This document shows positions 27,890 through 35,985 of a DNA stretch of 64,000 bases, one piece after another; position 1 is the first letter of the stretch, and every line of letters begins with the position of its first letter. A model generated the notes under the pieces. It did no database searches and was not told the DNA's origin. It saw nothing but the letters and a program-made list of their open reading frames with translations. Made by a program: the position numbers and the translations under genes. The DNA lies in NCBI GenBank assembly GCA_027587225.1, contig JAPDDQ010000002.1:270547-334546 (forward strand), in the 5' to 3' direction. Origin of the DNA: Solirubrobacter taibaiensis. Its GTDB lineage: Bacteria; Actinomycetota; Thermoleophilia; Solirubrobacterales; Solirubrobacteraceae.

Positions 27890-28704
27890 AGCGCTCGCGG
27901 CTGCTCCCGGCGATCACGTGGATCTACGTCGTGTGGTCGCTGTTGCCCGTGCTGATCGCGATCCGGTTCGCGTTCAACGAAGGGCGCTCGCGCACGTCCG
28001 GGCAAGGGTTCTCGCTGCGCTGGTTCTGGACCGATCCCACTCTGAGCGTCCGGAACGACCCGACGCTGGCGAGCGCGTTGGAGCACTCGCTGGTGCTGGC
28101 CGGCCTGGCGATGCTGCTCGCCGTGCCGTTGGGTACCGCGCTGGCCATCGGGCTGCAGCGCTGGCGCGGACGGGGCGCGGGTGTCACGAACGTGCTGATG
28201 CTGCTGCCGCTCGTCACCCCGGAGCTGGTGTTCGCGGTCGGCCTGTTCCTGCTGTTCACGAGCGCGTTCGGGTTCATCGGGCTCGGCACGACGGCGCAGG
28301 TGATCGGCCACGTGACGTTCTCGATCTCCTGGGTGGTGCTGATCGTGCGCGGGCGGCTGGTGATGATCGGACGCGACGTGGAGGAGGCCGCCGCGGACCT
28401 CGGCGCTCCGCCCTGGCACGTGCTCCGGCGCGTCCTGCTGCCGCTGCTCGGGCCGGCCATCGCGGCCTCGTTGCTGACCGTCTTCGCGCTGAGCATCGAC
28501 GACTTCGTGGTGGCGCAGTACATGGCCTCCGGCGCCGACACCACCACGGTTCCGATGCGGATCTACTCCACCGCCCGCGCGGCGCCGACGCCGGCCCTGA
28601 ACGCGCTCGCGACGATCATGCTCGTGCTGTCGCTGGCGGCGCTCGCCCTGGCCTGGCTGGCGTTCCGGCGCCGGCCCGATGCGATCGCGGGGTTGCGCCG
28701 ATGA
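27886..28704 (+). CDS. Pot-type ABC importer permease (PotC-like, 272 aa)
   Basis: Second permease, six helices, EAA motif VEEAAADLGAPPWHVLRRVLLP, and the PotC-typical ALSIDDFVVAQYMASG. It overlaps the preceding permease by ATGA and is followed in the same way by the ATPase, so subunits are made in balance. Confidence 0.92.
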   Translation: MKRSRLLPAITWIYVVWSLLPVLIAIRFAFNEGRSRTSGQGFSLRWFWTDPTLSVRNDPTLASALEHSLVLAGLAMLLAVPLGTALAIGLQRWRGRGAGVTNVLMLLPLVTPELVFAVGLFLLFTSAFGFIGLGTTAQVIGHVTFSISWVVLIVRGRLVMIGRDVEEAAADLGAPPWHVLRRVLLPLLGPAIAASLLTVFALSIDDFVVAQYMASGADTTTVPMRIYSTARAAPTPALNALATIMLVLSLAALALAWLAFRRRPDAIAGLRR

Positions 28705-29744
28705 GCCTGGTCCTGGACCACCTGGTCAAGCGCTACGGCGACGTGCTGGCCGTAGACGACGTCTCGATGGAGATCGCCCACGGTGAGTTCTTCACCCTGC
28801 TCGGCCCCTCGGGGTGCGGGAAGACGTCGACGCTGCGGCTCATCGCGGGGTTCGAGAAGCTCGACAGCGGCGCGATCACGCTCGACGGCGCCGACATCGC
28901 GAGCAAGCCGCCGCACAAGCGGCCCGTGAACACAGTCTTCCAGTCCTACGCGTTGTTCCCGCACATGACCGTGGCCGAGAATGTCGCCTTCGGGCTGCGG
29001 TACAAGCGCGTGTCGAAGACGGAGGTCGCGCGGCGGGTGGGCGAGGCGATGGACCTCGTCCAGCTGGGGGAACTGGGCGCGCGGCGGCCGGGGCAGCTCA
29101 GCGGTGGTCAGCAGCAACGCGTCGCGCTGGCTCGCGCCTTGGTGCTCGAGCCGCCGGTGCTGCTGCTGGACGAGCCGCTGGGCGCGCTGGATGCGCGGCT
29201 GCGGATCGATTTGCAGGTGGAGCTCAAGCGCATCCAGGAGACGCTGGAGATCACGTTCGTCTACGTCACGCACGACCAGGACGAGGCGCTGACGATGAGC
29301 GACCGCGTGGCCGTGATGAAGGGCGGCAAGGTCGAGCAGTGCGACGAGCCGCGCGTGCTCTACGAGGAGCCGGGCACGGCGTTCGTGGCGAACTTCCTCG
29401 GCTCCTCGAACCTGATTCCCGCCGTGGTCTCGGCCGACGGGCTGCAGGTGGGGGAGTTCGCGCTGCGCGCGGACGTCGACGGGCGGACCGGCGAGGCGCT
29501 CGCGATGATCCGGCCCGAGCGCGTGCGCCTGGAGCCACACGGGTCCGGCGGCGAGAACCGCGTGCCAGGGATGGTCGAGGCGGTCGTCTACCTCGGCTTC
29601 CACCAGGACGTGCGCGTGCGGCTGGCGTCTGGTGCGTTGGTGCGCTGCGACGTCCCCAACGACGGGACCGCGGTCGAGCACACCTCCGGCGACCCCGTCT
29701 GCGTGCACCTGCCGGCCGAGTGCCTGCGGGTCCTGGAGCCATGA
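28701..29744 (+). CDS. Pot-type ABC importer ATPase (PotA-like, 347 aa)
   Basis: Walker A GPSGCGKTST (about 36-45), Q-loop FQSYALFPHMTV, signature LSGGQQQRVALARAL, Walker B VLLLDEPLGALD, switch His in VTHDQDEA. The C-terminal TOBE-type regulatory domain (about 245-347) carries MIRPERVRL. It powers import through the two preceding permeases. The stop overlaps the start of the TetR-thioesterase fusion gene. Confidence 0.94.
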   Translation: MSLVLDHLVKRYGDVLAVDDVSMEIAHGEFFTLLGPSGCGKTSTLRLIAGFEKLDSGAITLDGADIASKPPHKRPVNTVFQSYALFPHMTVAENVAFGLRYKRVSKTEVARRVGEAMDLVQLGELGARRPGQLSGGQQQRVALARALVLEPPVLLLDEPLGALDARLRIDLQVELKRIQETLEITFVYVTHDQDEALTMSDRVAVMKGGKVEQCDEPRVLYEEPGTAFVANFLGSSNLIPAVVSADGLQVGEFALRADVDGRTGEALAMIRPERVRLEPHGSGGENRVPGMVEAVVYLGFHQDVRVRLASGALVRCDVPNDGTAVEHTSGDPVCVHLPAECLRVLEP

Positions 29745-30685
29745 GACGGCGCGACGAGCTGCTCGGCGCGGCGCGCCGCGTCATCGGTCGTGACGGCTTC
29801 GCGGGGGCGACCGTGGGGACGATCACGCGCGAGGCGGGCGCGTCGCTGGGGTTGCTCAACTACCACTTCGGGTCACGCGACGAGGTGGTCGCGGAGGCGT
29901 TCGCGGCGGCCGCGCGAGAGGACCTGGACGCGCTGGAGGCGATCTCGCGGCGCTTCGAGGCGCCGCCCGAGCGGCTCGCGGCCTACCTGGACCAGTCCGA
30001 GTGGGCGGACCAGGGCTCGTGGCGGCTGTGGATCGACGCCTGGGGCTCCTCGATCCACTCGTCGCTCGTACGCGACACGCTCGGGCGGTTCGACGTCGGC
30101 TGGCGGGCGGTGCTGGCCGAGGTGCTGGCGGACGGCGTGCGCCAGGGCTGCTGGGCGTGCGCGGACGTGCAGGACACGGCGGCGCGGCTGGTCGCGGTGC
30201 TGGACGGGATCGGGCTGCACGCGACGGTCCACGGCGAGGACGTGCCACCCGCGCGGGCAGCGGCCTGGGCCCGGCGGCTCGCGGAGCTCGAGCTGGGGGT
30301 GACGTTGCCGTCGCCACCGGTGTACGAGGCGCCCCGGTCGGCATCCGTGCACCGCGTGGGGCTCTCGATCCGCGCCCGCGACCTGGACGCGCACGGCCAC
30401 GTCGATCCCGCCGTGCTGTTCACCTTCCTGGAGGAGGCGCGGCTGGCCTGGCTCGGCGACCGCGTGCCCGAGGCCGTCGTCACGCACGTGGCCGTGCGCT
30501 ACCTGCGGTCACTCGGGCGCGATGCCGTGGAGGTGACGTGCACGCTCGACACCGTCGGCCGAGCGAGCTTCCGCACCCGGGAGACCGTGGCCACCGCGGA
30601 CGGCGTGGCGGTGGAGGCGGCGACGACCCTGGAGGTGCCGGGGCGCGCGCTGACGTCGGACGAGCGGGAGGCGCTGGCGGCATGA
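29741..30685 (+). CDS. TetR-family regulator fused to a hotdog-fold thioesterase (314 aa)
   Basis: Two domains in one continuous frame. Residues 1-60 are a TetR HTH (FAGATVGTITREAGASLGLLNYHFGSRDEV), with a TetR ligand-binding helical part to about 190. After a short linker (SPPVYEAPRS), residues 205-314 form a 4HBT-type hotdog domain: RARDLDAHGHVDPAVLFTFLEEARLAWLG, with the family Asp at 216 and Glu at 231/232. The thioesterase part could bind or hydrolyse an acyl-CoA and so couple repressor state to an intermediate of the acyl-CoA steps encoded downstream. The fusion is unusual; no frameshift or stop separates the two parts. The ATGA overlap with the importer ATPase supports the start. Confidence 0.85.
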   Translation: MRRRDELLGAARRVIGRDGFAGATVGTITREAGASLGLLNYHFGSRDEVVAEAFAAAAREDLDALEAISRRFEAPPERLAAYLDQSEWADQGSWRLWIDAWGSSIHSSLVRDTLGRFDVGWRAVLAEVLADGVRQGCWACADVQDTAARLVAVLDGIGLHATVHGEDVPPARAAAWARRLAELELGVTLPSPPVYEAPRSASVHRVGLSIRARDLDAHGHVDPAVLFTFLEEARLAWLGDRVPEAVVTHVAVRYLRSLGRDAVEVTCTLDTVGRASFRTRETVATADGVAVEAATTLEVPGRALTSDEREALAA

Positions 30686-30729
30686 CGACCCCGTTACGGG
30701 CGCGCCGCCCTCACCCTCGCCGCGCGCGG

Positions 30730-31341
30730 CTACGCCGCCGCGAACCCGAGCTCCGGCGCGATCGCCACCCAGATCTCTTCCCGCGCCCGCTCGATCGAGA
30801 AGTCCTCGATCAGCGCGCGGATGCCGTAGCCGTCCAGCAGCGCGAGCAGGTGGTCGACGGTGCGTGCGCGGTCGTTGACGGTGAACTCGCCGTTGGCCTC
30901 GCCCGCCGCGATCGCGTCGCTGAACCACTCGTGCATGCGCGCGTACAGGCGGGCGGCGGTCGGGCGCAGCTCGGGGCGGCGGCCGGCGTGCAGCCACAGC
31001 TCCACCCACAACATCCAGTCGTCGTGCAGGCTGCCGGGGAGCGGCAGGCACTGGTCGATCATCCACTGCAGCCGCTCGGGCGCCTCGCGGGGCTGCTCGT
31101 CCAGGTTGGTGCGGATGTCGCCGGCGAGCTCGTAGGAGTGCTCGAGTGCCTCGGCGAGCAGGCTGTCGCGCGAGGCGAAGTGGTAGTGCAGGAGGCTGGC
31201 GGACACTCCGGCCTGCATCGCGATCCGCGCGATCCGGACGTCATTGATGCCCTCGCGCGCGATGAGCTGGACGGCGGCGTCGAGGATCCTCGCCCGGGCG
31301 CTGGCCCTGGCGGCGGCACGGCTGGCTTCCACGGCGCTCAA
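30730..31341 (-). CDS. TetR-family transcriptional regulator (203 aa)
   Basis: HTH in residues 15-62 (ARILDAAVQLIAREGINDV, VSASLLHYHFASRDSL), then a helical ligand-binding domain; the WMLWVELWLHAGRRPEL region resembles BetI/TetR_C_6 proteins, which respond to choline-like ligands. The start is TTG 31341, with GTG 31332 as an alternative. It is the only minus-strand gene within the catabolic block. It diverges from the acyl-CoA dehydrogenase gene with 17 bp between starts, so it likely controls itself and the second half of the operon. Confidence 0.88.
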   Translation of the reverse strand: MSAVEASRAAARASARARILDAAVQLIAREGINDVRIARIAMQAGVSASLLHYHFASRDSLLAEALEHSYELAGDIRTNLDEQPREAPERLQWMIDQCLPLPGSLHDDWMLWVELWLHAGRRPELRPTAARLYARMHEWFSDAIAAGEANGEFTVNDRARTVDHLLALLDGYGIRALIEDFSIERAREEIWVAIAPELGFAAA

Positions 31342-31358
31342 CCTACCGGAGGTTCCTT

Positions 31359-32483
31359 GTGAGCTCAGCCGCTGAGCGGGCGCGTGTGTTCGTCGACGAG
31401 ATCCTGATCCCGCGCGAGGTCGATGCGGAGCTCGGGCGCCTCGGTCCAGACGACGTCGCGTTGATCCGGCGCGAGGCGCTCGCGCGCGGGATCTCGGGCG
31501 GGTTGCATGCGCTCGAGCACGGCGGACAGGGGTGGTCGCACGTCGAGTGGTTCGAGGTCGAGGAGCAGTTCGGCCGCTCCACCAACGCGCTGTCCTGGCA
31601 CGTGCCCACGGCCTACAACGTGCTCGCGCGCGGGTCTCAGGCGCAGATCGACCGCTGGCTGCGGCCGGCGCTGCGCGGCGAGCTGCACGACGCGTACGCC
31701 GTGACCGAGGAGGACGCGGGATCGGACCCGTCGGGGATCGCGACGACCGCGACGCGGATCGACGGCGGCTGGCGGCTGGACGGCGAGAAGTGGTTCGTCA
31801 CCTACGGCGACGTCGCGGCCGTGTTCATCGTGATGGCGCTGGCGCCTGCGCCGACGCTCTTCCTGGTTCCGGCCGATGCGGCGGGGATCTCCGTGGTCGA
31901 CGATCCGCCGTTCACCCACACCTATCCGCACGGGCATCCGACGATCCGCTTCGACGGCGTCGTCGTCGGCGAGGACGCCGTGATCGGCGGCGTGGGCGGC
32001 GGCGACGAGCTGCAGCGCGCGTGGTTCGCGGAGGAGCGGCTCGGGATCGCTGCGCGCGGCTGTGGCGCGATGCTGCGGCTGCTCGAGGAGACCACCGCCT
32101 GGGCGATCGCGCGCGAGCAGGGCGGCGCGCGGATCATCGACCACCAGGGCGTCGCGTTCCCCTTGGCCGACTCCGCCGCCGACGCCGCCGCGGGCCGCCT
32201 GCTGGGGCTGGAGGTGGCGCGGCTGGCCGACGAGGGCGCGGACCCGAAGCTGGTCCACGCGAAGGCCTCGATGGCGAAGCTGTTCGTGAGCGAGGCCGCG
32301 AACCGCTGCGCCGACCGCTGCCTGCAGATCTGGGGCGGAAGGGGCTACACGCGGGTGAACGTCGCCGAGCGCTTCTGGCGCGAGCTGCGCGTGGACCGCA
32401 TCTGGGAGGGCACGAGCGAGATCCAGCGCCTGATCGTCGCCCGCGCCCTGGAACGCCGCGGTGTCCAGCGGGTGCTCTGGTGA
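31359..32483 (+). CDS. Acyl-CoA dehydrogenase family protein (374 aa)
   Basis: GTG start at 31359. FAD-dependent acyl-CoA dehydrogenase: AYAVTEEDAGSDPSGI and LDGEKWFVTYGD cover the FAD/substrate middle domain. The C-terminal RIWEGTSEIQRLIVARAL has the usual catalytic Glu position (EGTSE). It should make an alpha,beta-unsaturated acyl-CoA and needs an electron-transfer flavoprotein, which is not encoded nearby. The stop overlaps the GTG start of the acyl-CoA synthetase, so the two act together. Confidence 0.9.
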   Translation: MSSAAERARVFVDEILIPREVDAELGRLGPDDVALIRREALARGISGGLHALEHGGQGWSHVEWFEVEEQFGRSTNALSWHVPTAYNVLARGSQAQIDRWLRPALRGELHDAYAVTEEDAGSDPSGIATTATRIDGGWRLDGEKWFVTYGDVAAVFIVMALAPAPTLFLVPADAAGISVVDDPPFTHTYPHGHPTIRFDGVVVGEDAVIGGVGGGDELQRAWFAEERLGIAARGCGAMLRLLEETTAWAIAREQGGARIIDHQGVAFPLADSAADAAAGRLLGLEVARLADEGADPKLVHAKASMAKLFVSEAANRCADRCLQIWGGRGYTRVNVAERFWRELRVDRIWEGTSEIQRLIVARALERRGVQRVLW

Positions 32484-34393
32484 ACCTAAAGGGGCCTGGC
32501 CCCTTTATCTTCGCGCCGCGCTCGGTGGCGGTGGTCGGGGCCTCCGAGCGGGCGGGGTCGTACGGCGGAGAGGTGCTGCTCAACCTCGACCGGTTGGGCT
32601 ACGGCGGGCGCGTCTTCGCCGTCAACCCGAAGCGCGCCGCGGTGCACGGCGTGGCCGCGGTGCCGTCGCTCGATGACCTGCCCGAGGTGCCGGATGCGGT
32701 CGTGATCGCGGTGCCCGCGGCGGACGCCACCGACGTGGTCGCCCGAGCGGCCGCGTTGGGCTGCGGCGGCGCGGTCGTGTTCGCGGCGGGCTTCGCCGAG
32801 GCGCGCGGCGCCGAGTTGCAGGCCCGGTTGGTGGCGGCCGCGGGCGGCATGCCCGTGTGCGGCCCGAACGGCAACGGCATCGTCTCCCTGCCCGACCGCG
32901 TCGCGCTCTGGGGCGACCCGATCCGCCGCATCGAAGCCGGCCCGGTCGCCCTGATCTCCCAATCGGGCAACGTCGCCGTCAACGCTCTGGCCTCCCGCCG
33001 CGGCCTGGGCCTGCACACGGTGGTGTCGTGCGGGAACCAGGCGGTCGTCGACGCCGCCGACTTCCTCGCCGCGGTCGCCCAGCGTGACGGCGTGCGCTCC
33101 GTCGCGCTCTACCTGGAAGACGACGGCGACGGCCCGCGCTGGTGCGCCGCCCTGGAGACCTGTGCGCGGGCGGGTGTGCGCGTCGCCGTCCTGAAGGCGG
33201 GCGCCTCGCGCGCGGGCCGCGCCGCCGCCGAAGCCCACACGGGCGCGATCGCCGGCGACCAGCGCGTCTTCCGCGCCCTCTTCGGAGAGTGCGGCGCCGC
33301 CTGGGCCGAGGACCCGCACGACCTGCTGGAGATCGCAAAGGCCCTCGCCATGCCGGCCCGGCAACGGCCGGGGGCGGCGCCGACTGGCACGTCGGGCGCG
33401 GCCACGTCGGGCGCCGCCACGCGCGCGGGGCGCGGCGTGGCGGTGATGACGTGCTCGGGCGGCGACTCGGCCGTGGCCGCGGATCTCGCGGCGACGCTCG
33501 GCGTGGACCTGCCCGCGCTCGCGCCCGCGACCATCGCGGCGCTCGACGAGCATCTCCCCGGCGCGGCCACGGCCGGGAACCCGCTTGATTACACCGCGCT
33601 GCTGTGGGAGGACACGGCCGCGCTCACCGCGCTGATCGAGGCGCTCGGCCGCGACCCCGCGATCGGGCGCGTGCTCGTGCTGTTCGACGCGTACGACGGG
33701 CACGCGCCGATCCTCGATGCCGTCGCGCACGCACAAGCCCCGACGCTGCTCGCGTCGACGATCCCCGAGCTCATGCCTGAGGGCGGGATCGCCGGGCTGC
33801 GGAGCGCGCTGCTCGCGGCCAAGGCGCTCACGATCACGCCCGACGCCGACCGGATCGCCCAGCTGCAGCGTCCCGTCGCCCTCGGCGCGCCCGTCGCGGA
33901 ACACGCGGCGAAGCAGCTCCTGCGCGAACACGGCGTTCCGGTGCCCGACGGCCGCCTGGCGACCGACGCCGACGACGCCGAGCAACTTGCGCGCGAGCTC
34001 GGGCCGGTCGCGATGAAGGCGACGAACCTGCGACACAAAGCGGCCGCGGGTGGCGTCGAGCTGAATGTGCGCGACATTCGCGGCGCGTTCGCGCGCGGCC
34101 TCACATACATCGAACGGATGACGGCGCCCGGGCTGGAGCTGCTCGTGTCCGTGGACCGGACGGCGTTCGTGCCCGTGCTCGTCGTCGGGCTCGGCGGCGC
34201 GCACACGGAGCTGCTGGACCGCGCCGAGATCATCCCGCTCCCGGCGCCACGCGAGCGCATCGACCCGCGAGTGGCCGACATCGCGGCGACGTTGCAGCAA
34301 CTGCCGCTCGCCCTGATCGAGCTGAACCCGGTGATCGTCAACGGCGACCAAGCCGTGGCGGTCGATGCGCTGGCCAACGAGGAGGCACGATGA
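32480..34393 (+). CDS. ADP-forming acyl-CoA synthetase, CoA-binding and ATP-grasp fusion (637 aa)
   Basis: GTG 32480 overlaps the dehydrogenase stop. Order: CoA-binding Rossmann domain (about 10-105, APRSVAVVGASERAGSYGG), flavodoxin-like succinyl-CoA-ligase domain (about 120-260, ALISQSGNVAVNALASRRG), a second ligase domain with EAHTGAIAGDQRVF (about 255), an Ala/Thr/Gly-rich linker near 295-312, and a C-terminal ATP-grasp part (about 470-637, LLREHGVPVPDG, VAMKATNLRHKAAAGGV). It reversibly couples acyl-CoA to ATP formation. A REP-like palindrome forms codons 3-9 right after the start, giving LKGPGPF. It activates the carboxylate used by the adjacent dehydrogenase. Confidence 0.9.
   Translation: MNLKGPGPFIFAPRSVAVVGASERAGSYGGEVLLNLDRLGYGGRVFAVNPKRAAVHGVAAVPSLDDLPEVPDAVVIAVPAADATDVVARAAALGCGGAVVFAAGFAEARGAELQARLVAAAGGMPVCGPNGNGIVSLPDRVALWGDPIRRIEAGPVALISQSGNVAVNALASRRGLGLHTVVSCGNQAVVDAADFLAAVAQRDGVRSVALYLEDDGDGPRWCAALETCARAGVRVAVLKAGASRAGRAAAEAHTGAIAGDQRVFRALFGECGAAWAEDPHDLLEIAKALAMPARQRPGAAPTGTSGAATSGAATRAGRGVAVMTCSGGDSAVAADLAATLGVDLPALAPATIAALDEHLPGAATAGNPLDYTALLWEDTAALTALIEALGRDPAIGRVLVLFDAYDGHAPILDAVAHAQAPTLLASTIPELMPEGGIAGLRSALLAAKALTITPDADRIAQLQRPVALGAPVAEHAAKQLLREHGVPVPDGRLATDADDAEQLARELGPVAMKATNLRHKAAAGGVELNVRDIRGAFARGLTYIERMTAPGLELLVSVDRTAFVPVLVVGLGGAHTELLDRAEIIPLPAPRERIDPRVADIAATLQQLPLALIELNPVIVNGDQAVAVDALANEEAR
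32487..32507. repeat. REP-like palindrome, copy 3 (codons 3-9 of the acyl-CoA synthetase)
   Basis: Perfect 10-bp arms TAAAGGGGCC / GGCCCCTTTA around one T, beginning 7 bp after the first base of the GTG start. On the minus strand the flanks (AGA before, GGTT after) match copy 1. In mRNA it would be a stable hairpin inside the initiation region. Confidence 0.85.
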
Positions 34394-35976
34394 ACGAGAT
34401 CGCCGCGAAGCTGGGGGAGGTCGGGCTGCCCGCGCCGGTCAGCGAGCTGGCGGCGAAAACCTGGGACGCCGTGATCGTCGGCGGCGGCCACAACGGGCTC
34501 ACCGCCGCCGCGTACCTGGCCAAGGCCGGCCAATCCGTCCTCGTCCTCGAACGCCGCGAACGCCTCGGCGGGGCGTGCACGCTCGAGCGCCCGTTCCCCG
34601 ATCAGCGCTACTCCGTCTCCCCGTGCGCGTACGTCGTCGGCCTGCTCGACGAGCTCGTCATCCAGGAGCTGAACCTCCGCCAACGTGGCTTCGAGTGCTA
34701 CGTCGCCGACCCCAACCTGTGGGTCCCGTTCGAGGACGGCACGTCCTTCGGCCAGTGGCTCGACGACGACAAGACCCAGCGCAACCTCGAAGAGCTCAAA
34801 GTCAGCAAACAGGACATCGACGGCTACTGGGCCTACGAGCACGTCTTCGACGAGATCCGCCAGCGCCTGCGGACCCGCGGCCGCGACTCGTGGCTCGACG
34901 AGACCCCGACCCGCGCCGAGATCGAGGACCTGCTGCACGGCGAGCGGCACATGATCGACATCGTCTTCGAGGCCAGCATCGCCGACGTCCTCGACGAGTA
35001 CATGACCGACCAGCGGCTCAAGGACGCGCTCTTCGGCCAGGGCGTGATCGCGGCCTACGGCGGTCCGAAGGACCCCGGCACGGCTTCCATCAAGCTCATG
35101 CACTACCAGGGCGACCTCGAGGGCCAGGGCCCGGTCTGGGGCTACGTCAAGGGCGGCATGGGGATGATCAGCTTCGCCATCGCCGACGCCGCCCAAGCGG
35201 CCGGCGCGACGCTCGCGGCAGGCGTTCCCGTGAGCGCCATCACCCCCGGCGAAGGCGTCACGCTCGAGGACGGCACGTTCATCCGCGCCCGCACGGTGCT
35301 GTGCAACGCGGACCCCAAGCGGGCGCTCACGATGCTCACGGACATCCCCGACGACTACCGCGCGCGGCTCGAGGCGTGGCAGATCCGTAGCCCGGTCGTG
35401 AAGTTCAACGCCGCGCTCACCGCGCTCCCGGAGTTCACCGCCGCGTCCGGCCAGGCCTGGCCCGCGCGCGCGACGATCGACGTCACCGAGGGCCTCGACG
35501 CCGCCCAACGCGCGTTCGAACGGTGCGCGACCGGCGAGCCCGCGGTCGGCTTCGGCGAGATCTACATCCAGACCGGCTACGACCAGACCCCGGCCCCGCA
35601 GGACCGCCACCTGCTCAGCGTCTTCGGTCAGTACGCGCCCTACGAGATGGACTGGAGCACCCGCCGGGACGAGGTGGCGCGCCAGTTCATCGACCTGATC
35701 GCCCGCTTCGCGCCCAACTTCCCGGACATCATCGAGGCCTACGAGGTGCTCGGCCCGCCCGACATCGAGGAGCGCATCGGCCTCACCGGCGGCAACATCT
35801 TCCAGGGCGAGGTGATGCCCGACCAGATGTGGGAGCACCGGCTCACGCCCCGTACGCCGATCGACGGCTTCTACTTCTGCGGCGCGGCCACCCACCCGGG
35901 CGGCAGCGTGATCGCCCTCAACGGTCGCAACGCGGCGAAAGCGGTCCTAGCTGACAAGGTCCGCGCCGCCGGATAG
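34390..35976 (+). CDS. Phytoene-dehydrogenase-like (PYROXD2-type) FAD oxidoreductase 2 (528 aa)
   Basis: It overlaps the synthetase gene by ATGA. Compared with the first PYROXD2-like enzyme it has about 25 extra N-terminal residues (MNEIAAKLGEVGLPAPVSEL) before VIVGGGHNGLTAAAYLAKAG, and the same LERRERLGGACTLE, GGNIFQGEVMPDQM and FYFCGAATHPGGSVIALNGRNAA. Two related flavoproteins in one operon suggest two successive oxidations, or alternative substrates. The pathway role is inferred only from the neighbours. Confidence 0.88.
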   Translation: MNEIAAKLGEVGLPAPVSELAAKTWDAVIVGGGHNGLTAAAYLAKAGQSVLVLERRERLGGACTLERPFPDQRYSVSPCAYVVGLLDELVIQELNLRQRGFECYVADPNLWVPFEDGTSFGQWLDDDKTQRNLEELKVSKQDIDGYWAYEHVFDEIRQRLRTRGRDSWLDETPTRAEIEDLLHGERHMIDIVFEASIADVLDEYMTDQRLKDALFGQGVIAAYGGPKDPGTASIKLMHYQGDLEGQGPVWGYVKGGMGMISFAIADAAQAAGATLAAGVPVSAITPGEGVTLEDGTFIRARTVLCNADPKRALTMLTDIPDDYRARLEAWQIRSPVVKFNAALTALPEFTAASGQAWPARATIDVTEGLDAAQRAFERCATGEPAVGFGEIYIQTGYDQTPAPQDRHLLSVFGQYAPYEMDWSTRRDEVARQFIDLIARFAPNFPDIIEAYEVLGPPDIEERIGLTGGNIFQGEVMPDQMWEHRLTPRTPIDGFYFCGAATHPGGSVIALNGRNAAKAVLADKVRAAG

Positions 35977-35985
35977 ATTCAGGGA

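Noticed and set aside
32486..35895. Long minus-strand frames opposite the acyl-CoA synthetase and second PYROXD2-like gene
   Set aside because: No recognisable domains, no ribosome sites; the plus-strand genes are fully supported by family motifs.
24101..35976. Carotenoid biosynthesis, suggested by phytoene-dehydrogenase-like proteins
   Set aside because: No phytoene synthase or other crt genes; the proteins fit the PYROXD2 branch and sit with an importer and acyl-CoA genes.
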